Origin: Acidimicrobiia bacterium
GTDB lineage: Bacteria > Actinomycetota > Acidimicrobiia > Acidimicrobiales > SZUA-35
Direction of reading: 5' to 3'
NCBI GenBank assembly: GCA_029863385.1
Contig: JAOTVU010000021.1
Location: forward strand, 1-43,902
Length of the DNA: 43,902 nucleotides
Position numbers and translations under genes: made by a program. How positions within the stretch are numbered: the stretch's first letter is position 1; each line of letters starts with the position of its first letter. The notes under the pieces were generated by a model that did not search any database, was not told where the DNA came from, and saw only the letters and a list, made by a program, of their open reading frames with translations. Shown one piece after another: positions 33,863 through 42,291 of the stretch.

Positions 33863-35098
33863 GTGTCGTTATTGGTGCAGAAATTCGGAGGTACGTCGGT
33901 CGCCGACCCCGATCGTATGCGAGCGGTGGCCGACTATGTGGCCCGTTGCCGGCGCCGCGGTGACCAGGTGGCCATGGTCGTCTCGGCCATGGGCAAGGAG
34001 ACCGATGAGCTGATCCACGTCGCCTCGCAGATCTCGAAGCAGCCGAACGGGCGGGAGATGGACATGCTCGTCACCGCCGGCGAACGCAAGGCCATTGCCC
34101 TGATGTGCATGGCGCTCGGTGAGTTCGGCGTGCCCGCCCACTCCTTCACCGGGAGCCAGGCCGGTTTCAACACGGACGGCAACCATCAGAACGCGAAGAT
34201 CCTGGAGATCAAGCCGTTCCGGATCCGGGAAACGCTCGAGAGCGGGATCGTCCCGGTCATCGCCGGGTCCCAGGGGGTCTCCCCCGAGAAGAACGTCACC
34301 TTCCTCGGTCGTGGCGGCTCCGATACGACGGCCGTGGCGCTGGCCAAGGCGCTGGGAGCCGAGTCCTGTGAGCTGTTCACCGATGTGAGCGGCGTGTTCA
34401 CCGCCGATCCCCGGGTCGTGCCCCGGGCCAGGAAGATGAGTTTGATCAGTTTCGACGAGCTGCTGGAGATGACGGCCACGGGTTGCCCCAAGCCGGCCAT
34501 GCGCTCGGTCGAGGTCGCCCACAATCACAATGTCCCCCTTCACATTCGATCCGCCTTCACCTGGGAACCGGGAACGCTGGTGGTCGATGACACAAGCCAA
34601 CTCGCAGTGGAGAATCCGATGGAGCAGCCGATCATCCGGGCCGTGACCCACGACCTGTCCGAGTCGAAGATCACCGTGGCCGATGTGCCCGACAAGCCCG
34701 GCATCTCCGCCACCCTGTTCCGGGCGCTGGCCGAGGCCGGGGTCAACGTCGACATGATCGTGCAGAACGTGTCGGAGCGGGGCAACACCGACATCTCGTT
34801 CACCGTGCCGAGCGAAGACGCCACCCGGGCTCACGCTCTTGTCGCCGATGAGATCATCGGCCGTATCGGCGGCCATGTCGTCCCGCTCGACCCGAACATC
34901 GGGAAGGTGTCTGTCATCGGCGCCGGTATGAAGTCGAACCCGGGTGTTGCCGCCCTGATGTTCGAGACGATGGCCGACAACGGCATCAACATCGAGATGA
35001 TCTCCACCTCGGCCATCCGTATCAGTTGCGTGGTCGACGCCGAGCGGGCCGAGGAGGCCGTCCAGCTCCTCCACACCGCGTACGGCCTCGATTCGTAG
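33863..35098 (+). CDS. lysC: Aspartate kinase
   Basis: The 411-residue enzyme phosphorylates aspartate, the first step toward lysine, threonine and methionine. Family blocks are VQKFGGTSVADPDRM, VVSAMGKETDELI, the substrate/ATP region GRGGSDTTAVALA, ELFTDVSGVFTADPR, and two ACT domains at about residues 265-410 (ITVADVPDKPGISATLFRALAEAGVNVDMIVQN and VSVIGAGMKSNPGVAALMFETMADNGINIEMIS) for feedback control. Start GTG 33863 matches the family N-terminus. An internal start at 34619 with its own ribosome site probably yields a separate beta subunit, as in Corynebacterium and Bacillus. The asd gene follows 60 bases later. Confidence 0.97.
   Translation: MSLLVQKFGGTSVADPDRMRAVADYVARCRRRGDQVAMVVSAMGKETDELIHVASQISKQPNGREMDMLVTAGERKAIALMCMALGEFGVPAHSFTGSQAGFNTDGNHQNAKILEIKPFRIRETLESGIVPVIAGSQGVSPEKNVTFLGRGGSDTTAVALAKALGAESCELFTDVSGVFTADPRVVPRARKMSLISFDELLEMTATGCPKPAMRSVEVAHNHNVPLHIRSAFTWEPGTLVVDDTSQLAVENPMEQPIIRAVTHDLSESKITVADVPDKPGISATLFRALAEAGVNVDMIVQNVSERGNTDISFTVPSEDATRAHALVADEIIGRIGGHVVPLDPNIGKVSVIGAGMKSNPGVAALMFETMADNGINIEMISTSAIRISCVVDAERAEEAVQLLHTAYGLDS
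34609..35098 (+). CDS. lysC: Probable internally initiated beta subunit of aspartate kinase
   Basis: Within lysC, GGAG (34609-34612) lies six bases before the in-frame ATG 34619, codon 253. Translation from there gives a 159-residue protein beginning MEQPIIRAVTHDLSE and holding both ACT domains. In Corynebacterium glutamicum and Bacillus subtilis the same gene makes an alpha chain and such a beta chain that assemble together. The annotated span includes the ribosome site; the coding part is 34619-35098. Confidence 0.6.
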
Positions 35099-36186
<1,088 letters not shown>

Positions 36187-36187
<1 letters not shown>

Positions 36188-36573
36188 TGGCCGACAGGCC
36201 ACCCGAATTCCCACTCCGGTCGTTCCTCGGCATGGAGATCGAACGAGGCGAGGGCACCGGCTCGGTCTCGGTTGTGGTGGGTCCCGCCCATGTCAACCCC
36301 AACGGTGTGGTCCACGGGGCGGTCACGTTCGCCATGATGGACACGGCGATGGGGGCGGCGGTTTCGTCGCTCCTCGCAGACGGTCAGCAGTGCGCAACGG
36401 TCGAGATCCAGACCCGGTATCACCGCCCCGTGCTGTCGGGCACGATCCGAGCCACCGCCGAGGTCGTGACGGCGGGGCGTCGGCTGATGCACGTGGAGGC
36501 CCGGACGGTCGACGACGACGATCGTCTGGTGGCATCGTCCACCTCGACCTACACCGTCTTCGAACCCCGGTAG
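36187..36573 (+). CDS. PaaI-like hotdog-fold thioesterase
   Basis: This 128-residue hotdog protein probably hydrolyses an acyl-CoA or aryl-CoA thioester. The key block is HVNPNGVVHGAVTFAMMDTAMGAAV: the NxxGxVHGG-like sequence followed by an acidic residue in MMDTAMG is the active-site pattern of the PaaI/YbgC-type thioesterases. The C-terminal strand EARTVDDDDRLVASSTSTYTV is typical. Its start shares a base with the asd stop, so it is expressed with lysine/threonine biosynthesis, although no link in function is obvious. Confidence 0.88.
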
Positions 36574-36584
36574 GTCCCCACATC

Positions 36585-37463
36585 GTGCCCGGTCGACGAC
36601 TGCCGCCGGAATCGGAGTTCGCGGGTGGTCGCTACGACCGTCCGGACTTCGCTCGTCGGCGAGCCGTTCTGCGGGAGACGCTCGACACTTTCGAGGCCGA
36701 CGGTCCGCGCCTGCGTGCCGTCGCTCGGGCCAACCTCGAGCGGTGGCAGCACGACGCCCCTCCGGCGACCGGTCCCGAGCTGCTCGTGCTACCGGGAGAT
36801 TGGGGTGACGTCGCCGGTGCCCTGACACGGGCCCGGGGCGCAATGTTCGCCGTGGTCAACATGGCCAACGCCAACGTGCCGGGTGGCGCCTACGTGGTCG
36901 GTGCCGCAGCCCAGGAGGAGAACCTCTTCCGTCGAACCGACTGCCACTTCTCGATCCTCGACGAGCACATATCGCGGGACCGGCGGTACACGGGCGAGAT
37001 GACGGCGCTGCTGAGTGCACGGGACGGGAGGGTCTACCTGGATGTGGACCACCCCCGGACCTGCATCCGGGGATCGGAGGATCGGAGCCGCCCCGATCTC
37101 GGCTACCGGTGGCTGCCCGACGACGAGATCTTCCCCTTCATCGAGCTGCGGGCCGCAGCCCAGGACCTTCGCGATGGATCAACCTTCGACGAGACGGAGA
37201 CCCGGCGTCGGATCGCAGCTCAGCTCGACACGCTGACAGAGGCCGGGGTGCGCCATGCCGTGTTGAGCGCGTTCGGTTGTGGAGCCTTCGCCAATCCTCC
37301 CGAGCCGGTGGCGGCGATCTACCGCGACGAGCTTCGGGTCCGTCGAAGCGACTTCGACTGCGTGGCCTTCGCCATCTTCCATCCCGGCTACGGCCCGGAC
37401 AACCATCCGGTCTTCCACCGGATTCTGGTTGGGGCGGTTGGTCAGGGTGGGTTGTCAACATAG
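36585..37463 (+). CDS. PARG-like (TIGR02452-type) ADP-ribose hydrolase family protein
   Basis: This 292-residue protein resembles the microbial poly(ADP-ribose) glycohydrolase family. The core reads FAVVNMANANVPGGAYVVGAAAQEENLFRRTD; the Q-E-E (E111, E112) with the preceding Asn and PGG loop are the catalytic and ADP-ribose-binding residues in that macrodomain-like fold. Later VLSAFGCGAFANPPEPVA is the second ADP-ribose loop. Such enzymes remove ADP-ribose from proteins. GTG 36585 is used; the frame is open to 36390, but that part overlaps the thioesterase. It begins 11 bases after that gene and its 3' end overlaps the opposite-strand MazG-like gene by 22 bases. Confidence 0.83.
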   Translation: MPGRRLPPESEFAGGRYDRPDFARRRAVLRETLDTFEADGPRLRAVARANLERWQHDAPPATGPELLVLPGDWGDVAGALTRARGAMFAVVNMANANVPGGAYVVGAAAQEENLFRRTDCHFSILDEHISRDRRYTGEMTALLSARDGRVYLDVDHPRTCIRGSEDRSRPDLGYRWLPDDEIFPFIELRAAAQDLRDGSTFDETETRRRIAAQLDTLTEAGVRHAVLSAFGCGAFANPPEPVAAIYRDELRVRRSDFDCVAFAIFHPGYGPDNHPVFHRILVGAVGQGGLST

Positions 37464-37693
37464 CGGTCCACCGCCTCGTCCAGCGAGAGGTCGAGCTGGT
37501 TGGCCAGTGAAGCCAGCCAGGCCAGCACGTCGCCCAGCTCGTGGAGCTGCTGCTCACGAGTTCCCTTTCGGACCGCCTGGGCGAGTTCACCGAGCTCCTC
37601 ACAGAGCCAGGCCACCGTCGCCGGAACGCCCCGCTCCCGGTCCGGGATCCCGTAGAGCTCGTCCATCAACGCTTGCAGCTCGGCCAGTTGCAC
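37442..37693 (-). CDS. MazG-like nucleotide pyrophosphohydrolase
   Basis: This 83-residue single-domain protein has the MazG helical metal site: EELGELAQAV (ExxE) and LHELGDVLAWLASLANQ (ExxD), which bind magnesium. Such proteins cleave nucleoside triphosphates to monophosphate and pyrophosphate, often non-standard or damaged ones. GTG 37693 is used; an in-frame ATG at 37666 is an alternative. No ribosome site is visible. It lies 15 bases downstream of the DUF2236 gene on the same strand and overlaps the PARG-like gene tail to tail. Confidence 0.82.
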   Translation of the reverse strand: MQLAELQALMDELYGIPDRERGVPATVAWLCEELGELAQAVRKGTREQQLHELGDVLAWLASLANQLDLSLDEAVDRYVDNPP

Positions 37694-37708
37694 GAGGAGA
37701 AACGATAG

Positions 37709-38584
37709 CTACCCGATGAGGTGATCCTCCAGATCGGCGCCTCGGTCGCTCATCAGCCAGCCGATCGCCCGGGTGAGCACCGTGGCCGGCGGATTGACGG
37801 TGAAGCCGGGAGGCACCGGGAGGCGCAGCATCGATCGGGCCCACGACGGGAGGCTGGACACGGCGGCGACCGTGATGAGACCGTAGGGACCGCGCAGTTG
37901 CAGTGGCACCGGCGGACGGATCAGGAAGCGAACCGTCTCCTTGGCCTGATCACCGTATTCGCACTCGGCTCGAAACATCTCGAGAGCGGCGGCCAACTCG
38001 GCCCGGTTGGTCGGCGGGGTGGTGCCGAGCCGCCGGCCGACCTCGGCCATCTCGCTCACGTACCGATCCTTCTCGGCGTCGGTCAACTTGCCATAGCCGT
38101 AACGCTCGAACGCGGTCAGGAAGCTGTCGACCTCGGTGCAGTGAACCCAGTTGAGCAGATGAGGGTCGTTGGCCTCGTAACGTCGGCCGTCAGGGGCCGT
38201 GCCCACCACCCGGTCATGAATCCGACTGACCATCTCGATCCACGCTTCGGCGGTGTCGGTGTTGCCGTAGGTGGTGGCGCCGATGAAGCGGCCGGTTCGA
38301 TGGAGCCGTCCCCAGGGGTCGTCGCGGTAGTCGGAGTGATCCGATACGCCGGCCATGGCCAAGGGATGCAGGGTCTGGATCAGCAGTGAGCGCAGGCCGC
38401 CGATCAGCATCGCGGCGTCGCCGTGAACCCTCCAGGCCACGCTGGCCGGGCCGAACAGACCGGGGTCATCGAGGGTGGCGAGCTGCTCGGGACCGAGCCG
38501 ATCGTCGCCGGCCAGCGCCGACCGGAGGGCCTCGCCGCCCTGGCGGCGGATCACAGCGAGTGCTTCGTCGACGATCATGATCAT
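37709..38584 (-). CDS. DUF2236 (MpaB/latex-clearing-protein-like) family protein
   Basis: This 291-residue protein has the DUF2236 layout: VAWRVHGDAAMLIGGLRSLLIQTLHPLAMAGVSDHS, then RTGRFIGATTYG, then LNWVHCTEVDSFLTAFERYG. These helices hold the conserved His residues that in related proteins (latex-clearing protein, MpaB) bind haem b. It may be a haem-dependent oxygenase of unknown substrate. ATG 38584 is chosen; ATG 38578 is two codons downstream. It is the first gene of a two-gene unit with the MazG-like protein. The 278 bases to the next start hold a promoter-like TTGTTG (38802-38807) with 18 bases to TAAGAA (38826-38831) for the following gene. Confidence 0.85.
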   Translation of the reverse strand: MIMIVDEALAVIRRQGGEALRSALAGDDRLGPEQLATLDDPGLFGPASVAWRVHGDAAMLIGGLRSLLIQTLHPLAMAGVSDHSDYRDDPWGRLHRTGRFIGATTYGNTDTAEAWIEMVSRIHDRVVGTAPDGRRYEANDPHLLNWVHCTEVDSFLTAFERYGYGKLTDAEKDRYVSEMAEVGRRLGTTPPTNRAELAAALEMFRAECEYGDQAKETVRFLIRPPVPLQLRGPYGLITVAAVSSLPSWARSMLRLPVPPGFTVNPPATVLTRAIGWLMSDRGADLEDHLIG

Positions 38585-38862
38585 CCATGGTAGTAGGTCG
38601 CATGTCGGCGCAGGATGCCGAGCTGTCCACAGGGACGGCGATCGTCCGATCGGCGGGGAACGAAGTAAGCCGGGGGTCCAGATGATCTCGAAATTGCAAC
38701 AGTCTCGGCCAAAAAGCGACAAACAGGCTATTTTGAAGGTGTGGGGGACTCGTCGGGCATCACCGGCGCTGTTTCGGCGAGACGCTCAAATCTGGAAGTA
38801 GTTGTTGAACCGTGTCCCCAGCTGCTAAGAAATGGGAACCGAATTCGTAAACGGAGGAAACT

Positions 38863-39111
38863 GTGGGATTCATCGGAGCCATCATCGGAACCATCATCGT
38901 CGGTGCCATTGTCGGCGCTCTCGGTCGGCTGATTCTGCCCGGAGGCCAAGACATCGGACTCGTGAAGACGGTTGGTCTCGGCGTGGTCTCGGCGTTCATC
39001 GTCGGCCTTGTGCTCGGCAGCGTCAACGCTGTTGTGGCCATCATCGTGTCCGCCCTGGTAGCGGCTGGACTGTTGTGGCTTGGGATTCGCCAAGGATTCC
39101 TCACCGCCTGA
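38863..39111 (+). CDS. GlsB/YeaQ/YmgE-family stress-response membrane protein
   Basis: This 82-residue protein consists almost wholly of hydrophobic segments: FIGAIIGTIIVGAIVGALGRLILPG, then TVGLGVVSAFIVGLVLG, then AVVAIIVSALVAAGLLWLGI. The glycine pattern and the LILPG loop match the transglycosylase-associated (GlsB/YeaQ/YmgE) family found in stress regulons. GTG 38863 has GGAGGA four bases upstream. A strong terminator lies 28 bases after the stop, so it is monocistronic. Confidence 0.88.
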   Translation: MGFIGAIIGTIIVGAIVGALGRLILPGGQDIGLVKTVGLGVVSAFIVGLVLGSVNAVVAIIVSALVAAGLLWLGIRQGFLTA

Positions 39112-39138
39112 CCGGCGGCGCCACAGCCAATCGAAATC

Positions 39139-39171
39139 GAAACAGCGGCTCCTGGAAGGGGCCGCTGTTTC
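39139..39171. terminator. Terminator shared by the GlsB-type gene and tRNA-Pro
   Basis: GAAACAGCGGC (39139-39149) pairs perfectly with GCCGCTGTTTC (39161-39171). Reading right, the stem ends in TTTCGTCTCTCT; reading left it ends in TTTC too. It lies between the membrane-protein stop and the 3' end of the opposite-strand tRNA, so it can serve both. Confidence 0.85.
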
Positions 39172-39181
39172 GTCTCTCTGG

Positions 39182-39255
39182 TCGGGTTGGGGAGATTTGA
39201 ACTCCCGACCTCCTCGTCCCGAACGAGGCGCGCTACCAACCTGCGCCACAACCCG
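39182..39255 (-). tRNA. tRNA-Pro (anticodon CGG)
   Basis: On the minus strand the acceptor strands CGGGTTG and CAACCCG pair completely. The anticodon stem CCTCG/CGAGG (plus 39212-39228) holds the loop TTCGGGA with anticodon CGG (plus 39219-39221), reading CCG proline codons. The T arm GGGAGTTCAAATCTCCC is standard. The discriminator is A and CCA is not encoded. The length is 74 bases. Confidence 0.95.
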
Positions 39256-39311
39256 GAGATATGTGATCCTATCGCGGTCCCGTGGGGCCGCGTCAGGAAA
39301 ATCCTCGGCGG

Positions 39312-39713
39312 TCAGGCCGGCTCGGCCACGCCTTCATACGACGAGTCGCCGGCCAGCAGCGCCTTGGCCGCTCGGCGCAGTCGCAGCGAGTCGATCGGCT
39401 TGATCAGCCACCCGTCGGCTCTCGATTCCTGAGCGAGGAACACATCGGCGTGGCGGTCGAGTAGCAGCCCGACGGGGCGGTGCTCGAGCCGTCCGGCCCC
39501 CTCCTCCTGACGGATGGCCAGGCAGACCGCTATGCCGCCCATGTTGCCGATCTGCAGATCGAGCAGGACGAGGTCGGGATTGCGGGCCTCGACGACCGGG
39601 AGCACATCGGCTCCCGAGCGCACCCGGAGTACGTCGCAATCCTCGGAGGCCAGCGTGGCATCGACTTCAGCCGCTATGTTATTGGAGTCAGTGGCAAGCA
39701 ACACGGTCGTCAC
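39312..39713 (-). CDS. Stand-alone response-regulator receiver domain
   Basis: This 133-residue protein is only a CheY-like receiver domain. The phospho-acceptor Asp is in DLVLLDLQIGNMGG, the conserved Lys is in GWLIKPID, and an acidic residue near the start (LLATDSNN) replaces the usual pair. There is no output domain. Start GTG 39713. It is divergent from the STAS gene with 120 bases between, which hints at a joint regulatory role, for example a phosphorylation-dependent partner switch. No histidine kinase is in the window. Confidence 0.85.
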   Translation of the reverse strand: MTTVLLATDSNNIAAEVDATLASEDCDVLRVRSGADVLPVVEARNPDLVLLDLQIGNMGGIAVCLAIRQEEGAGRLEHRPVGLLLDRHADVFLAQESRADGWLIKPIDSLRLRRAAKALLAGDSSYEGVAEPA

Positions 39714-39833
39714 CCGACCAATGCTACAAAACTCGGAGCGAAAATCGGGCGCCGAGAAGCAGTGGAGCATGTAGGTGGTCAGAAGCCGGTAGCATCGCCC
39801 TGTCGACAACGTTGCGCCGACGGAGAGTGAACG

Positions 39834-40187
39834 ATGCTCGAGATCCACATCGAGGAAAACGAAAACTACACGCTGTGTCGTCCCTCGGGGGAACTCGACG
39901 CCTACACGGTCGGCGCGTTTCGCGAGGCTCTGTCCAAGCTTGCCGGGCAACGTCACCTCCTGATCGATCTTTCCGAGGTTCCATTCATGGACTCGGCCGG
40001 GCTCGGCGCGCTCATCGGTGGAATCCGTCGAGCCCGCGAGGCGGAAGGGGCCGTTGCCGTGGCCTGCACCCGCCCCGCGCTCACCCGCCTGCTCCACACC
40101 ACGGGCTTCGATCGGATCGTGCCGGTCACCGAATCGGTCGAGGAGGCCGAGGAGGCGCTCGCCGGAGAGGGCGGTCTCAGCGCCTAG
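39834..40187 (+). CDS. STAS-domain anti-anti-sigma factor
   Basis: This 117-residue cytoplasmic protein has the SpoIIAA-like fold: an N-terminal strand pair (EIHIEENENYTLCRPSGELDAYT), then LLIDLSEVPFMDSAGLGALIGGIRRAR, where the Ser of MDSAG is the site phosphorylated by anti-sigma kinases. Dephosphorylated proteins of this type capture the anti-sigma factor and free a sigma factor. GGAGAG (39822-39827) is well placed before the ATG. No RsbW-like kinase is nearby. The stop overlaps that of the opposite-strand ATPase gene by four bases (CTAG). Confidence 0.92.
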   Translation: MLEIHIEENENYTLCRPSGELDAYTVGAFREALSKLAGQRHLLIDLSEVPFMDSAGLGALIGGIRRAREAEGAVAVACTRPALTRLLHTTGFDRIVPVTESVEEAEEALAGEGGLSA

Positions 40188-41308
40188 TCCGGCCCGCTGA
40201 GCCGGCCTTGGCCGGCCTCCCACCGGGAGAGATCGCCGGCCAGCTCGCGGAGCGTTTCGAGTTCGGCGACGGGCAGGGCTCGCTCTGCGAGCTGCACGAC
40301 GGTTGGTCGACCGCCGATGGTGGCGATGGCATCGTCGATCAGCAAGGCCTCCTCGGCGGCCAGGGCTCTGAGCTGACGAAGGTTGACGGCGAGCGGACCG
40401 TCGGCCCCGCCCGGCGGCTCGTCGGGCTCGACCCGTACCGCAGCCGAATCGGTGCTCACCGGACACATCCGGTTCACGACGATCGCATCGACCGGACCGA
40501 CCCGGCGGGCGACGTTGGCCGCGATCCAGCACGCCTCGTCCAGCGCCCGCCGCCGGGGCGCGGTGATCAGCACGAACCCGGTCTCCTCCCGCAGAATGCG
40601 ATCCGTCTCGGTCGCCCGGCGGTCGAACCCGGCGTCGAGGCCCTCGAAGTTGGCGAAAAACGTGACGACGTCGTCGACCAGGCGGCTGCCGACGATACGA
40701 CCGAGGAGCCGGAGCACCAGCTGGGTGCCGAGGCCGACGGTGCGGAGCAGCCCCCGGGGAGCGAACACCGACCGGTAGAGGCGATGATTGACGAACCGGT
40801 TGAGTCGCCCGGGACTGTCGAGGAAGTCGAGCGCATGACGCGACGGTGGGGTGTCGACGACGATTCGATCGAACCGGGCGTCGCCGTGGAGCTGGTGAAG
40901 TCGCTCCGCGGCCATGTACTCGTTGGTGCCGGACAGCGAACGGGTCAGGTTCCGGAACAACGGATTGGCCAGGATACGTTCGGCCTGTTCGGTGGTGCGG
41001 GCCTCCTCCCGGACGACGGCTTCGAACGTTTCGGCTTGATCGAGCATGGTCGCCCAGAGCTCGCCGCCACCCTCGTGCGCCGAGACCCGCCGCGGTTCGT
41101 TGTCCAACCCTGACTCGAGTCCGAGTGCATCGGCGAGGCGGTGGGCGGGATCGATGGTGAGCACCACCACCCGCTCGCCCCGGTCGGCCAGTGCGAGTCC
41201 GATGGCGGCCGCGACGGTCGTCTTGCCGACACCTCCGGATCCGAGACAGAGAACCACCCGATGGTTCGTGAAGACGGCGGAGTCGGCGCCGGGGTTCGGA
41301 TCGGTCAC
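40184..41308 (-). CDS. ArsA/Get3-like ATPase lacking the signature lysine
   Basis: This 374-residue SIMIBI-class ATPase has a P-loop CLGSGGVGKTT (residues 21-31). In Get3/ArsA the loop is GKGGVGKT; here Ser24 replaces the signature lysine that reaches across the dimer to help hydrolysis, while the Walker lysine K29 is kept. LTIDPAHRLADAL (switch I) and VVDTPPSRHALDFLDSP (switch II) are present. Its GTG start overlaps the stop of the second ATPase by four bases, so the two are coupled and probably form a heterodimer. The order of paired ATPases near a WhiB gene recalls Rv3679-Rv3680 and whiB4 of Mycobacterium tuberculosis. A role in tail-anchored or membrane protein handling is possible; arsenite transport is unlikely. 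Confidence 0.87.
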   Translation of the reverse strand: MTDPNPGADSAVFTNHRVVLCLGSGGVGKTTVAAAIGLALADRGERVVVLTIDPAHRLADALGLESGLDNEPRRVSAHEGGGELWATMLDQAETFEAVVREEARTTEQAERILANPLFRNLTRSLSGTNEYMAAERLHQLHGDARFDRIVVDTPPSRHALDFLDSPGRLNRFVNHRLYRSVFAPRGLLRTVGLGTQLVLRLLGRIVGSRLVDDVVTFFANFEGLDAGFDRRATETDRILREETGFVLITAPRRRALDEACWIAANVARRVGPVDAIVVNRMCPVSTDSAAVRVEPDEPPGGADGPLAVNLRQLRALAAEEALLIDDAIATIGGRPTVVQLAERALPVAELETLRELAGDLSRWEAGQGRLSGPD

Positions 41309-42291
41309 AAGCGGGCCCCGTCGCCGGCGACGACGGGGCTTGCGGCCAGGGCGTCGGCCAACGTGGCCAGATCCCCGGGCCCCAGGGCGGCGGTGAACAG
41401 CTGCGGAAGGTGGATCTGGGGCAGCGGCAACTCGGCACTGAGCCGAGCGACCTGGGCCTGCTGGTCGGCGGTCCTCGTCAACGTGTAGTCGGCGGCCCGC
41501 CGTGCCATATCGTCACCGGCGGGCGTACCATCGCCGGTCTCACCGTCGCCGATCGCCCCATCGATGCCGCCGTCGACGGCGTCGGCCAGTCCCTCTATCT
41601 CAGGCCACAGCCCGTTGACGATCACGGGGCCCAGCTTGACGCCCACCTCGTCCTCGATGTCGAACGCGGTCTCGATCGTCTCCGACACCGGTGTCTCCTC
41701 CGGCAGCGTCACCAGGACCACCCGACACCGGGTCTCGTCGCCGAGCATGGCCAGGGCCTGATCGGCTTGCTCGCGGATGGGGCCACCGGACGCCGAGTCG
41801 GCCATTCCCGCCGCCGCGGTCAACAACGACAGTGCGTGACCCGACGCCGGTGCGTCGACCACGATCAGGTCGGCCCGTCCGGCCTCCTCCAGCTGGCGGA
41901 TCTTGCCCAGGGTCACGAGATCACGAAGACCGGGGGCGGCCGCCACGACCACCTCGACTGCGCCCGTCCGACTGAACGTCTTGATGATCGGTCCCATCCC
42001 GGTCCGGTCGAGGTAGTCGGCCAGGGCCTCGTCGGGGCGTAGTTGCATCACCTCGAGCACTCCGGCATCGGCGGGAAGCAGATGTTCGGCCGCGCGACGC
42101 GGCTCCGGGCCGACCGAACCAAACCCGAGCGGCTCCAGGTTGCTGTAGCCCTCGAGTTCGATGAGAAGGACGTCACATCCACTTCTGGCCGCCGCGAAGG
42201 CGATGACAGCCCCTACCGTTGTCTTTCCGACCCCGCCCTTACCGGCCACGATGAGGACATTGGATGCGGCGAAGAAGTTCTGAACAGTCAC
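41305..42291 (-). CDS. ArsA/Get3-like ATPase with intact signature lysine
   Basis: This 328-residue partner of the adjacent ATPase has a complete deviant P-loop, AGKGGVGKTT (residues 16-25, signature K18 and Walker K23). LIELEGYSNLEPLGFG occupies the switch I position and VVDAPASGHALSLL is switch II. No CxC zinc motif, which Get3 uses for dimerising, is evident. GTG 42291 places the P-loop at the family distance from the N-terminus; GTG 42294 is equivalent. It is the first gene of the ATPase pair and is divergent from the NfeD-like gene, whose start region may overlap its own. Confidence 0.88.
   Translation of the reverse strand: MTVQNFFAASNVLIVAGKGGVGKTTVGAVIAFAAARSGCDVLLIELEGYSNLEPLGFGSVGPEPRRAAEHLLPADAGVLEVMQLRPDEALADYLDRTGMGPIIKTFSRTGAVEVVVAAAPGLRDLVTLGKIRQLEEAGRADLIVVDAPASGHALSLLTAAAGMADSASGGPIREQADQALAMLGDETRCRVVLVTLPEETPVSETIETAFDIEDEVGVKLGPVIVNGLWPEIEGLADAVDGGIDGAIGDGETGDGTPAGDDMARRAADYTLTRTADQQAQVARLSAELPLPQIHLPQLFTAALGPGDLATLADALAASPVVAGDGARL

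Noticed and set aside
39312..41438. A 708-codon minus-strand frame joining the receiver domain to upstream sequence
   Set aside because: Only the last 133 codons match a receiver domain; the rest runs through the STAS gene and the first ATPase in the wrong frame.
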